A stretch of DNA of 64,000 nucleotides, taken from the NCBI GenBank assembly GCA_964019055.1, contig OZ025209.1, positions 12,756,981-12,820,980 of the forward strand, given 5' to 3'. The notes below the pieces were generated by a model, which made no database searches, was not told the origin of the DNA, and saw only the letters and a list, made by a program, of their open reading frames with translations. Shown in pieces: positions 49,144 to 61,903 of this stretch. Position 1 is the stretch's first letter, and every line of letters starts with the position of its first letter. Made by a program: the position numbers and the translations under genes. The stretch is from Anthopleura xanthogrammica. Taxonomy: Eukaryota > Cnidaria > Anthozoa > Actiniaria > Actiniidae.

Positions 49144-51256
49144 CAAGGCAGTGACCAATAAAATGGCCAAGTCATATACAATATAGTTATGCCTACATAT
49201 ACAAGGCAGTGACCAATAAAATGGCCAGGTCATATACAATATAGTTATGCCTACATATACAAAGGCAGTGACCAATAAAATGGCCAGGTCATACACAATA
49301 TAGTTATGCCTACATATACAAGGCAGTGGCCAATAAAATGGCCACATCATATACAATATAATGATGCCTACATATACAAGGCAGTGACCAATAATATGGC
49401 CAGGTCATATACAATATAGTTATGCCTACATATACAAGGCAGTGACCAATAATATAGCCAGGTCATATGCGATATAGTAATCCCTACATATACAAGGCAG
49501 TGGTCAATAAAATGGCCACGTCATATACAATATAGTTATGCCTACACATACAAGGCAGTGACCAATAAAATGGCCAGGTCATTTACAATATAGTTACGCC
49601 CATATATACAAGGCAGTGACCAATAAAATGGCCCGGTCATATACAATATAGTTATGCCTACATATACAAGGCAGTGACCAATAACATGGCCAGGTCATAT
49701 ACAATATAGTTATGCCTACATATACAAGGCAGTGACCAATATAATGGCCAAGTCATATACAATATAGTGATGCCTACATATACAAGGCAGTGACCAATAA
49801 AATGGCCAGGTCATATACAATATAGTTATGCCTACTTATACAAGGCAGTGACCAATAAAATGGCCAGGTCATACACAATATAGTGATGCCTACATATACA
49901 AGGCAGTGACCAATAACATGGCCAGGTCATATACAATATAGTTATGCCTACATATACAAGGCAGTGACCAATATAATGGCCAGGTCATACACAATATAGT
50001 TATGCCTACATATACAAGGCAGTGGCCAATAAAATGGCCAGGTTATACACAATATAGTTATGCCTACATATACAAGGCAGTGACCAATATAATGGCCAGG
50101 TCATACACAATATAGTTATGCCTACATATACAAGGCAGTGGCCAATAAAATGGCCAGGTTATACACAATATAGTTATGCCTACATATACAAGGCAGTGAC
50201 CAATAAAATGGCCAGGTCATATACAATATAGTTATGCCTGTACATATACAAGGCAGTGACCAATAAAATGGCCAGGTCAAATACAATATAGATATGCCTA
50301 CATATACAAGGCAGTGACCAATAAAATGGCCAGGTCATATACAATATAGTTATGCCTGTACATATACAAGGCAGTGACAAATAAAATGGCCAGGTCAAAT
50401 ACAATATAGTTATGCCTACATATACAAGGCAGTGACCAAAAAAATGGCCAGGTCATATACAATATAGTTATGCCTACATATACAAGGCAGTGACCAAAAA
50501 AAATGGCCAGGTCATATACAATATAGTTACGCCCATATATACAAGGCAGTGACCAATAAAATGGCAAGGTGATCATATACAATATAGTGATGCCTACATA
50601 TACAAGGCAGTGACCAATAACATGGCCAGGTCATATACAATATAGTGATGCCTACATATACAAGGCAGTGACCAATAAAATGGCCAGGTCATATACAATA
50701 TAGTTATGACTACATATACAAGGCAGTGACCAATAAAATGGCCATGTCATATACAATATAGTGATGCCTACAAATACAAGGCAGTGACCAATAAAATGGC
50801 CCGGTCATATACAATATAGTTATGCCTACATATACAAGGCAGTGACCAATAAAATGGCCCGGTCATACACAATATAGTTATGCCTACAAATACAAGGCAG
50901 TGACCAATAAAATAGCCACGTCTATACAATATAGTTATGCCTACATATACAAGGCAGTGACCAATAAAATGGCCAAGTCATACACAATATAGTTATGCCT
51001 ACATATAGAAGGCAGTGACCAATAAAATGGCCAGGTCATACACAATATAGTTATGCCTACAAATACAAGGCAGTGACCAATAAAATGGCCAAGTCATACA
51101 CAATATAGTTATGCCTACAAATACAAGGCAGTGACCAATAAAATGGCCAAGTCATACACAATATAGTTATGCCTACATATAGAAGGCAGTGACCAATAAA
51201 ATGGCCAAGTCATATACAATATAGTAATGCCTACATAAACAAGGCAGTGACCAATA
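49144..51256 (+). repeat. 58-bp satellite, about 36 units
   Basis: Unit: CAAGGCAGTGACCAATAAAA, TGGCCAGGTCATATACAATA, TAGTTATGCCTACATATA. Unit length is nearly constant with point variants (AAGTC/AGGTC, ATATAC/ATACAC, GTTATG/GTGATG). Because 58 is not a multiple of three, minus-strand frames cycle through three readings and stay open for 70-95 codons in places. Confidence 0.97.
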
Positions 51257-51499
51257 CATAATCATACAAAATCATTGTCAAGAGCAAAGTCCAGATCATT
51301 TTACAAGTAGGTAGAAAAAACTTTTCCATGTACTACATGTTATGAAGAACCAATTACTAGCATAAGAGACCTATATAGAATATTTTCTTGTCCCTCGTAT
51401 CACCACCATAACACCTTGTGTGAGTTCTATTATTATAAAAACCATAACCTTGATATTTTCTCTCTTCTCTGAATCCTCCATAACCAGACCACCCTACAA

Positions 51500-52080
51500 T
51501 TTCCATTCCTAATCCAATACATACCATTCTCATTCTTCCATCCTAGGACCGTAGTGTTATTTCCTTTCCTGATCCAATGAATACCAGTGACATTATAGTG
51601 CATTTATGTACCATTCCTGTTCTTCCATTCTAAGACCATAGTGTCATTTCCTTTCCTGATCCAATGAATACCAGTGACATATCATAGTGCATCTGTGTAC
51701 CATTCCTGTTCTTCCATTCTAAGACCATAGTGTCATTTCCTTTAGTAATGCTATGAATACCAGTGACATATCTTAGTGCATCTGTGTACCATTCTCATTC
51801 TTCCATTCTGAGACCATAGTGCCGTTTCCTTTCCTGATCCAATGAATACCAGTGACATATTATAATGCATCAGTGTACCATCCTCATTCTTCCATTCTAA
51901 GACCATAGTGCCATTTCCATTCCTGATCCAATAAATACCAGTGACATATTATAGTGCATCTGTGTACCATTCTCATTCTTCCATTCTGACCATAGTGCCA
52001 TTTCCTTTAGTGATTGACTGAATAGTAGTGACATATTATTCCTTTGTTGATCCATTGAATACCACTGATGTATTATATGG
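51500..52080 (+). repeat. 89-bp tandem repeat, about six units
   Basis: CATTCTTCCATTCTAAGACC, ATAGTGTCATTTCCTTTCCT, GATCCAATGAATACCAGTGA recur with a period of about 89 bp. Confidence 0.9.
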
Positions 52081-52084
52081 CATG

Positions 52085-52345
52085 TACCTTGGCATTCTCA
52101 GTCTACCATTTTGCCATATTTCCCATTGCCATGTCATAGATCTAATGTCTTACCATTCTCAGTCTTTCGTCTTGCCATATTTCCCATTGCCATGTCATAG
52201 TTCAAATGTCTTACCATTCTCTCTCTTCCATCTTACTATATTTCCCATTGCCATTTCATAGTTCAAATGTCTTACCATTCCCAGTTCTCAGTCTTCCATC
52301 TTGCCATATTTCCCATTGTTATGTCATAGTTCTGAAGCACTATCA
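52085..52345 (+). repeat. 61-bp satellite, left block
   Basis: Four units of CATATTTCCCATTGCCATGT, CATAGTTCAAATGTCTTACC; the same family as 53030-54345, separated from it by the fold-back element at 52369-52974. Confidence 0.9.
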
Positions 52346-52368
52346 TCTCCAGTGTATTATAGCGGTGG

Positions 52369-52974
52369 CAGCGTTTTTCGTGCAAAAATCCAAACATGAA
52401 GTTCATTCATTCAATCCTTTGGTTCAAACATTCAGTTCTTCGGTTCAAACATGCAATCCATCATTCAATCATTTAATTACATCCAGAGTGCCAAATGACG
52501 GAAGTGAAGATCGATATGCGTGCCGAATAGTATGAATGAATTACGAAATAGATGGATTTTTTGAAAATCAGACTTCACAAAGTTTCAGATATTACAGAGT
52601 TGAATGACTGAACCAAAGCGAAAGAAGCATGTTCGGAACGAAGGATTGCAAGATCGAATAGAAGAATTGCATGTTCGAAAGGAAGGATCACATTTTCAGA
52701 GCAAACAATTGCATGATCGAATAGAAGAATTGCACAACCGAATAGAAGAATTGCAGGACCGAATAGAAGAATTGCAGGACCGAATAGAAGAATTGCACGA
52801 TCGAATATAGAAGAATTGCATGTTCGAAACGAAGGATAGCATGTTCCAACCAAAACATTAAATAATGATGAATGACGGATTGCATGTTTGAACCGAAGAA
52901 CTGAATGTTTGAACCAAAGGATTGAATGAAAGAACTTCATGTTTGAATTTTGGCACAAAAACTGTATTTCTTAT
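52369..52974. mobile_element. 606-bp fold-back element inside the 61-bp satellite
   Basis: Inverted ends of about 110 bp: CAGCGTTTTTCGTGC and AAACATGAAGTTCATTCATT at the left, their complements (AATGAAAGAACTTCATGTTT, GGCACAAAAACTG) at the right. Inside, AATAGAAGAATTGCAGGACCG repeats with a 21-bp period at about 52657-52830. No clear target-site duplication was seen. Confidence 0.8.
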
Positions 52975-53029
52975 TGCCATGTCATTGTTTATATATCTTC
53001 CCATTTCCAGTGGACCATCTTGCCATATT

Positions 53030-54345
53030 TCTCCTTGCCATGTCATAGTTCAAATGTCTTAATCATGCTCTGTCTTCCATCTTGCCACATTTCCCATTGC
53101 CATGTCATAGATCAAATGTCTTACCATTCTCTCTCTTCCATCTTACCATATTTCCCATTGCCATGTCATAGTTCAAATGTCTTACCATTCTCTGTCTTCC
53201 ATCTTACCATATTTCCCATTGTCATGTCATAGATCAAATGTCTTACCATTCTCTGTCTTCCATCTTACCATATTTCCCATTGTCATGTCATAGTTCAAAT
53301 GTCTTACCATTCTCTGTCTTCCATCTTACCATATTTCCCATTGTCATGTCATAGATCAAATGTCTTACCATTCTCTGTCTTCCATCTTACCATATTTCCC
53401 ATTGTCATGTCATAGTTCAAATGTCTTACCATTCTCTGTCTTCCATCTTACCATATTTCCCATTGTCATGTCATAGTTCAAATGTCTTACCATTCTCTGT
53501 CTTCCATCTTACCATATTTCCCATTTTCATGTCATAGTTCAAATGTCTTACCATTCTTTCTTCTGTCTTGCCATATTTCCCATTGCCATGTCATAGTTCA
53601 AATGTCTTGCCATTCTCAGTCTTGCCACATTTCCCATTGCCATGTCATAGTTCAAATGTCTTACCATTCTCTGTCTTCCATCTTGCCATATTTCCCATTG
53701 CCATGTCATAGTTCAAATGTCTTACCATTCTCTGTCTTCCGTCTTGCCATATTTCCCATTGCCATGTCATAGATCAAATGTCTTAACCATGCTCTGTCTT
53801 CCATCTTACCACATTTCCCATTGCCATGTTGTAGTTCAAATGTGTTACCATACTCTGTCTTCCTTCTTGCCATATTTCCCATTGCCATGTTGTAGTTCAA
53901 ATGTGTTACCATACTCTGTCTTCCTTCTTGCCATATTTCCCATTGCCATGTTGTAGTTCAAATGTGTTACCATACTCTGTCTTCCTTCTTGCCATATTTC
54001 CCATTGCCATGTTGTAGTTCAAATGTGTTACCATACTCTGTCTTCCTTCTTGCCATATTTCCCATTGCCATGTTGTAGTTCAAATGTCTTACCATTCTCT
54101 GTCTTCCTTCTTGCCATATTTCCCATTGCCATGTCATAGTTCAAATGTCTTACCATTCTCTGTCTTCCTTCTTGCCATATTTCCCATTGCCATGTCATAG
54201 TTCAAATGTCTTACCATTCTCTGTCTTCCTTCTTGCCATATTTCCCATTGCCATGTCATAGTTCAAATGTCTTACCATTCTCTGTCTTCCTTCTTGCCAT
54301 ATTTCCCATTGCCATGTCATAGATTAAATATCTTACCATGCACTA
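53030..54345 (+). repeat. 61-bp satellite, right block, about 21 units
   Basis: Period 61 bp, measured between units at 53138 and 53199. Unit: CCATCTTACCATATTTCCCA, TTGCCATGTCATAGTTCAAA, TGTCTTACCATTCTCTGTCTT. Sub-families differ by GTCATAG versus GTTGTAG (53830-54080). Confidence 0.95.
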
Positions 54346-54785
54346 CCATTCAAACATTACGTGGTTGTGGAATGCTGTAGTTGAAACAAAAAAGGAAGGA
54401 ATATACTTAATACCATGAAGTATTAGAAAATATTTAACAATTGAAAATAATAAACTCCATCTACAGCTTTTTGCTCTTAAATTTTCGATTCATGACAGTT
54501 GTTCACACACATGTTATCATAAATTGCAAATTTAAACTAGTGTTTTGATAATGTTGTCATGAATTGATGATCGATAATTATTTCAGTATTAAAAAGGATA
54601 TTTAATTGATTTTGCCCTTTATCTGTGGAATATACCAAACTTTTGCTTTTAACTAATTTTAAAAAAAATTTATGATAAAACTAGTCACAAAATACAGAAC
54701 GACGTTTCGGAGTTCATCTAACACCATTATCAAGCTCAAAATGATATTATAAAAGATGTAAAGAAAATGTCCAGAAATAGTGTAA

Positions 54786-55712
54786 CCACCAAAAAAGTAG
54801 CTTTAATTAGTTGCTTTTTTTTTTATTAAAGCTACATTTGGTAATTTATACTCCCTCAAATAGCATCTTCTGTTTTTTGAATACCACTGCATCATAATCC
54901 CTTCAGTCATCAATCTGGGGGGAAAATAAGATAAAAAATATGGGATATTGAATAAAAATGTTGTGGAAAATTAATATTTTCATTAAGTTTTTCATTCATT
55001 TTTTTTTCAGATTTTGCTTCTGTAAGTTAGAAGTGATTTGCATAAGTTTCCTCAAAAAAAAAATTCATTCTTTTAGTTTCATTATTACAATGTTTTGCTA
55101 CTGTTTGAAGTTTTGCATTATAAATCTGTGATTTTCCTTCACTTTTTCTCACGAAAACTCAGTGTAAAAACTATTGTACTTGAAGCACTCAATGTAATTT
55201 TGATTTTGTTCGATTTTCCAATCTTTCTTAATACATTAATATACCACCGAAAAAGTAGCAGCTTTAATTAGTTGCTTTTTTTTTTTTATCAAAGATACAT
55301 TGGTAATTTATACTCCCTCAAATAGCATCTTCTGTTTTTTGAATACCACTGCATCATAATCCCTTCAGTCATCAATCTGGGGGGAAAATAAGATAAAAAA
55401 TATGGGATATTGAATAAAAATGTTGTGAAAAATTAATATTTTCATTAAGTTTTTCATTCATTTTTTTTTCAGATTTTGCTTCTGTAAGTTAGAAGTAATT
55501 TGCATAAGTTTCCTCAAAAAAAATCATTCATTCTTTTAGTTTCATTATTACAATGTTTTGCTACATACTGTTTGAAGTTTTGCACTATAGATCTGTGATT
55601 TTCCTTCACTTTTTCTTATGAAAACTCAGTGTAAAAACTATTGTACTTGAAGCACTCAATGTAATTTTGATTTTGTTCGATTTTCCAATCTTTCTTAATA
55701 CATTAATATACC
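54786..55712 (+). repeat. Tandem duplication of about 460 bp
   Basis: Copy 1 (54786-55245) and copy 2 (55246-55712) share TAGCTTTAATTAGTTGC, CCTCAAATAGCATCTTCTG, ATCAATCTGGGGGGAAAATA and the end CTTAATACATTAATATACCA. Nearly identical, so recent. Confidence 0.92.
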
Positions 55713-58102
55713 ATACTACCAGGTTGTGTATCCTTTTTGTGATATATGTGAACATTTACCAGATGCTGGATACTGTGTCCATTAGCAGCTACACTGTGAA
55801 AACAATCAGTCTGAAACAATGGTTAGATTAATCAAAGAATGTGTCATATGGTCCATACTTACCCAGAAAAAAACTGAAATAAAAGTTTAAATCTATTAGT
55901 TAATCTTAAATATAAACTACCAGTGAGACCAAAAAAGATAATCTTTATTTTATTTATTTTTTTACAATATTCTCATTCATCCATTCATATGTCAAGTCAG
56001 GAACATGACATTTACAATAGTATTGAAAAAACGTTCAGGCTAAATTTACAATTTTTCCTATTTCTGAAGAAAAAAGAAAATAAATCAAGCTGAAAAGAAA
56101 AAGCTGAAAAGAAAAAGCTGAAAAAGAACTGCTGTGGAAGTGAAGTGTTAGTGTTTTGTGTTTATTTTGTTTAATGTTTAGTTTGTGTTTATAGAAATAT
56201 TCTAAATTACAGATCTATGAAAGTAATTACAACTATACTTAGTCTATTAACTATTCCCTCACATGTGGGCAAGCAGGAGTCCCCCCTACCACACCTACTA
56301 TATAACCTTTATATTATGTTTACAGTTTATCCTATTGCCGAAATAGAAAAGAAAAAGAAAAAAGTTCCTCCGAACATAAATGTAGTTTAAGGTTTATAGT
56401 TATAAGGTTTTATAACTTTACTGTGGAAGAGTAAAATATCATTTGGACTTGATCACAAAGACAACACAAAGAACAATTAACATTTTAAATAGTGAATATT
56501 TTCAAAAAAAAGTAAAAAAAAAAAAAAACAGAAAAAATTTCCACAGTAAGTATATTTGGAAATTTCCTACTGAAATTTCCTTAGCTTTGCAGTTATCATT
56601 AGCGTACAAGATGCATACAGTTGTACAACAACTATAAACACCTTAGTTCTGCTGATGATAAAAATTTTGTCATACTTTTCTAGTAGGATATCTATCAGCA
56701 TTCACTGATAGTTGCATTTTATTTTGTTAAGTTTAGTGATTTATAATTATTTATGAAAGAATTCATGGAGAGAATAAGGTTATGATAGCTAAATTTTGGC
56801 GTGCAAAAGTATGACAAAATATCTGCATTTGTTCTCAAGTGCAAAGATGTGGTATACAGTCCTTGCACCTGAGTTATGTGACCTTTATATGTCAAAGGTC
56901 AGCATATACAGGACTCCAAAAACAAGGAGTGCACTAGAAACAAAAAGTTCTTCAAGCCCTAGACTAATATTCCTTAGTTAAAAAAAAGAGGAGAAATAGC
57001 AAGTTCTACCCATCCAGTTGCAATAAGTCGATCCTATATATTACATAAGGCAATAGACAGGACCTGCAGTTTGTACCCTTTTGCCAATGCTGGTTCCTTA
57101 TAACCTACCGTGATGCCATTGCGCTGTCCAACGAGGTAAACTCATTATCATGAAATTTAGATAAGCTAAATGACTGATAGAAGAGTGTTGGTCCAAACTG
57201 GCCCCAGGATGGGTAGAAAATAACTATATTCTCCAACAGCTTTTACCAAAACTGGCAAGTCCACAGGGCCTTGCCTAAACATTTCCCTGCAAGCAGAGGT
57301 TCTTTTTCTTTCCCTCTGTGGGGCTGAGCGGCTGACTGGAACGGAGGGCTGACTGGAACAGAAGGCAGACCGGAATGGACAGACTGGAATGGAGGACAGG
57401 CTGGAACGGAGGACAGGCTGGAACGGAGGACAGGCTGGAACGGAGGGCAGAAAAAGACCTCTGCAAGCCGGGTATGAAAACATATTCCGTTGAATACAAA
57501 AACAGACCAAATTATTTCATGAAATGTAGTTTTGTGCTCCCTGCCCTTAAGATGATGGAGAGATGAATGACTACTTGACTCTAACCTAACCGCACGCCAA
57601 CTTTCAAACAACATAGATAATAATAATAATAGTTATGTATATGTCAAGTATCATTTATCTCAAATCATCTTACAGGACAAGTAATTTGATTCCTGTTTGT
57701 CATAAAATACACAAACTTTGAGCAAAGAGCTGCGCCTTTAAAAAGTAAAGAAAAGAAGAAATCAAAGCTGTGTATTTTATGGTTCAAACAGGAAGAATCT
57801 TTAAACTTTTGGTCTGTAACGAGGATTAACCTTCCCCTAAGCCGAATGCCAATTGTATCGAAGTTCAGATGACGGAATGTTTTAGCCGAATGAGTAGAGA
57901 AAGACACTAGTGAGAAGTCATGAAGGAGAATCCTCAATTACAACCAAAAGCTGTTTTGGTAAAAGCTCTAAGGACCTTAACTATTGTTTTTTGGAAAAAG
58001 AATTTGAATAAAAGAGAAAAAATGAAATGCCGTTAAATGTAAAGTTTGCCAATCATCTCAAAAAAGAAAATTAAAGAAAAATTATAAACCACAGTGTTGT
58101 AC
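55713..58102. other. Gene-poor spacer
   Basis: No gene supported. A 17-bp minisatellite (GCTGGAACGGAGGACAG) lies at about 57335-57450; frames across it on the minus strand are repeat artefacts. Confidence 0.5.
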
Positions 58103-60229
58103 CTTGAACATGTGTCTTAATGGTGTTGCAAGAATGAAGATTAAAGGAATAAAGAAACAAACACAACATGTAAACATATATGCAACAACCATCAGTGTCA
58201 CATGCTCTGTAGTCTTCCTTTTGGGTTGCAGCTGGGTCTTCTGGCATTGGGGGTCTTCTGGCATTGGGGGGGGGGAGGTCTTCTGGCTCGTTTTGGGGAT
58301 TTAGGTTCTGTTGGTTCTTGGTTGTCTTTTGTCTACTGTCTGTCTGGGGTTTCTTCTTCAGTAAGAAAGAACAAAGAAAAATTTATTTAGTGAATCATGA
58401 AAGATTGTTTGAAATCACTAAAAAACCCAGGAAATAGATATTAAACTTATACACATCTATTTAGTAGGCATTAAATCCATTGTTTTCTTTTGTGTCTATT
58501 TCACATTATTTATGAGTTGTGGGGTTAGTGGGTGGGGGAGGGGAGGGGGGCTACGTGGACTCTGGGTTTTAAAACATTTTTGGTAGCCCTTTTCCCCCTT
58601 TACAAACCTAATTTTTTTTCCCACCCTCCCTACCAGCCTTGTAGAATGATTATATTGTGTGGATCCGAAACATATGGAGGATATATTTAAAGATTGATCC
58701 TCCACCCCCCCCCCCCCCCCCCCCCCCCCCCTCACACACACACCCTCTGCTAATTTCCTACATGGTGGGGCATGGCTCTATTTTTGGAACCACACAATAT
58801 ATGAGCTGGGAGTGGAGCAGAGGGCTTTGTGGACTCTGGGTTTTATATATAATTATTATAAGCATATAATTATTATCTATATAATATAAAATCCCCTCAT
58901 CTTTTTGTTTCCCATGAGGTCCAATTTTAGGGACAGCAGAACACATTTTGAAGTGGGGGGAGGGGGGCTTATATGCAAAATGGTTCCACTGCCCCTAAAT
59001 TTAGAGGGAAGGGGTGAGGTTACAAGGCATCCCCCACTGTTTGCTTTCAAGAATGCTATAAATGTATTTATTTGATAGAAACGATTCCCCACCCCCTCCC
59101 CTAACAGGAGGCTTTGATTTATTCCTTTTATTAGTATTTTTCTGTATTCTTTTTTCTTCTTTTTTCCCCTTCATTCGCCTTTTTTTTTTTGCTTCCTTTT
59201 TTGCTCATTGATGCTGCTTTCTTTTTCTCTTTGCATTTCAGCCGTTTTTTTTATTAGAGGGGAGGGGACCCATCCACAATCACTAACATATTATTTAAAT
59301 ATTTACCTGTTTCTGTTTTCTCAAAGACAGGCGATAAAGTTGTTGAACGTAACTTTTCTCGCCACAATTTTATTGCTTCTTCCTCTAGTTCTCTTGGACC
59401 TGAAGAAAAATAACAAATATGTGTTAGCTGATGCAATTCATGGCGCTTCACAAAAAAGGCGCGAAAACTTCCCTACAGTGAAACACAAAAAAATAAAACT
59501 TACAGGTTAGCCAAAGTTTTCATATTCTTTAGAAACTTTGCTTTGAAGTGCTTTAAAGCTCGAATGAATTACGTTCGAGAATAATTGAACATTTTTGCAA
59601 GCGAATTTTTGTGGTCGCTGCTGGCAAGCAAAAATGGCGGGAAATATCAATCTTCTACTTTTGTCAAAATTATCTTTTTTGAATGAAAATAATCAACAAC
59701 AAGCTTTGTATTATGAATAATTTTCGAAAAATAACCTAGTATTTCGTAAGTTATGAAGACTTTTCACGAACCTTGGGAGTGTAACGTTTCTAGCCTTGTC
59801 CAAGAACCCTGCGAATGCCACCGCTTCAGAAAGCAGGGAATTTAGCTCTCTTCGTGGTTAAATGGATAAAAACCTGATAATACTGCTAAGAGAAAAGATA
59901 AAATTATACGTAAATATTGTGATATTATTTAAGGAAAGCCCTAATTCTCTATCTAATTCAAGCCTCTACTCTTCAAAAACCTTCTCTCAAAGTTACAATT
60001 TGCCGCCAGCTCCACTTTGCCGAGTTGGAAAAAATCAAGAAAATATCCCTTTTTCTCCCGGAACACAGTTTAAGAATGATTTTCAACGAAGGTTTAGCTT
60101 CTAACAAACGTAAACTGCCTTAAATGTATAATATAAGAGAAGTTTTCATTCACCTTTTTGAAGTGCGTTCCATGCCGAAGGAATTTGCAAGAGTTGACCC
60201 GAGGCTCGAGAAAAAACGTTTTTATGCAT
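58103..60229 (-). CDS. Possible small mitochondrial-type protein gene, partial model
   Basis: Two exons fit together: 60229-60154 (25 codons plus 1 nt, starting MHKNVFSRASGQLLQIPS, presequence-like: no acid, basic and hydrophobic) and 59399-59307 (GPRELEEEAIKLWREKLRS ...), with matching phase 1 and good splice sites. A third candidate exon ends at 58103 (donor AAG|GTACAA) and encodes a basic stretch followed by one membrane span (LMVVAYMFTCCVCFFIPLIF). I could not connect the third exon cleanly: a G homopolymer and short repeats at 58240-58280 disturb the frame. I do not recognise the family. Exon 2 is the best-supported part; the remainder may be chance. Confidence 0.35.
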
Positions 60230-60889
60230 AAAAAACGCAACCAGTGCTTTGCCTCATTGTAATTCTGTCTTGTATCTATTAAGTGGGAGAAGAAGAATCA
60301 AAATTTGTACAATATTTGAAGGGAAAAGCTTCGAGATTTTCTTACCTAAGGTCGACTAACTCTCCGCTGGAAAGGTTGAATCCAAATGAGCGAAATTCGG
60401 GCCGCGTGGTCGAATGGTCAGTGAAAGATTCCCGCGTGCATTTGCTTTTAGCCAATCAGAAGATGATAAAAAAATACACGTTTTATTAGAGCCAATCAGA
60501 AAAGATATAAATAATATTGATTGACAGGTTTTCAAATATGGCGAAAACATCCACGGGGAGCACCAAAGATTTCAAGGGGTCAAGATAAGCACAGGCAACC
60601 CAGAGGTTAGAAATGCCCCAAAAATAATGATAAAATCACGTTATTTTTTAAAACGATTATCATGTTTTTGAACTGTTTTTATGTATGTAAATAATTGTAA
60701 ATAAGGTTAATTTTGTAACCAAGTCAGTTCATGAAATAAAACGAAATGAAATGAAATGAAAAGAAACAAGGGAAAAAGGAAGCTGAAGAACGACAGAAAG
60801 AAAAAAAGAACCTGAAGGAAGGAAGAAAGACAGATCACAGGAGGGAAGGAAAGAAATACGCCTTACACTCAGGATAAGGTTTATGTTAC

Positions 60890-61149
60890 ACCAGGCCCGT
60901 AGGCTGGGGGGGTTCGGACGAACCCCCCCCCCCCCCCCCCCCCAGCTGAAAAGGTCTGTTGCTCACCTGGTATTTTCATTCAATTAAAAAAAAAAAATTC
61001 TGTTAGTTAGGTTTGAAATGGAAAAAAAATGCCTTGTTTGTGCGGACCTTAACTCTCACTTAAATTCATTAGAACGCATCGCATAATATGTGCTGGGTTT
61101 CCTGTGGTAAATCAATATATATTTTTGTAACGCAGCCTACGGGCCTGTA
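60890..61149. mobile_element. Fold-back element with GCAGCCTACGGGCCTG termini
   Basis: CAGGCCCGTAGGCTG at the left and CGCAGCCTACGGGCCTGT at the right are inverted; a C run of about 20 lies inside. Confidence 0.7.
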
Positions 61150-61189
61150 CACTAAAGTCTTCGTTGATCTCTCTTCGGGATATAGCTAT

Positions 61190-61394
61190 AGACCCCTTTC
61201 GGCAAATCGGAATGCAGCTCAATTTGGAGAACAAAAGATTCGAGGAAGCTTCAAATTCGGCAGAGGAGAAAGGTATATAACTGCAAAAAGTCTTTCTTCT
61301 TATAAGGTTAAGCTAGCCCTACACCATATTAGGAATCGGAGAGAAATCGGAAGTGAACGGACCGCAAGATTATGACATATTTCGGGTTTCATGC
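61190..61394. mobile_element. Half of a MITE family C copy joined to a piece of the fibrinogen-like gene
   Basis: 61190-61237 matches one end of family C (TAGACCCCTTT, GGAATGCAGCTCAATTTGGA, GAACAAAA). From 61238 to 61394 it matches 62553-62714, which is exon 2 and the following intron of the downstream gene. See findings. Confidence 0.7.
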
Positions 61395-61903
61395 AAATTT
61401 AAATGACCTGACTTACAGTTAGATTAGAGCGGTTTTCGTATGAGTTGTAAATCATACTCGTAGCCGTAGTGTAGCCGTACCGTATCTAACCATAACTATA
61501 CGCATGGTGATTGGATGAATTACTGGAACGGGAAACCATCTCAATGTTACAACATGTCGTACAGTGTAACTCATATTAAATCCGCTCTGGCTGAATTTAC
61601 TCTGGCATTCCCTTGTTACAAAATACGAGTTGATTAATTCAAACATGCAGGCAGACTCCTGAAAACCAATAATAAATCATTTCGCAGAAGACACATAGTC
61701 AAATATTAATAATAAAGCTGTTTGTTTTTTGCTAATTATACTCTGCATTACTTCGACAACGACTGATTTGAGACTGATAGCTTATTGTCTTGCCAGGCGA
61801 GCATGATCATTGTGATTGAGATTATTAGGCGAATCTAATCTAATAAATCTTGTATAAGAGATAATTTTAGCAAGTTTTAATATGGAATACGAAAAAAAAA
61901 CAG

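Noticed and set aside
49126..50582. Minus-strand open frames of 74-94 aa with repeated TWPFYWSLPC
   Set aside because: They are translations of the 58-bp satellite and change frame with every unit; no start context or splice support.
52028..54000. Plus-strand frames with repeated SYHSLSSILPYFPLPCHSS
   Set aside because: Translations of the 61-bp satellite.
57166..57614. Minus-strand 114-123 aa Pro/Ser-rich frames
   Set aside because: Run through a 17-bp minisatellite; all three frames are open, which indicates repeat composition, not coding.
58082..58264. GPCR fragment (membrane span VVAYMFTCCVCFFIPLIFIL)
   Set aside because: Only one span, with no adjacent TM5 or TM7 on the same strand; better considered as a possible exon of the small gene model, and weak even there.
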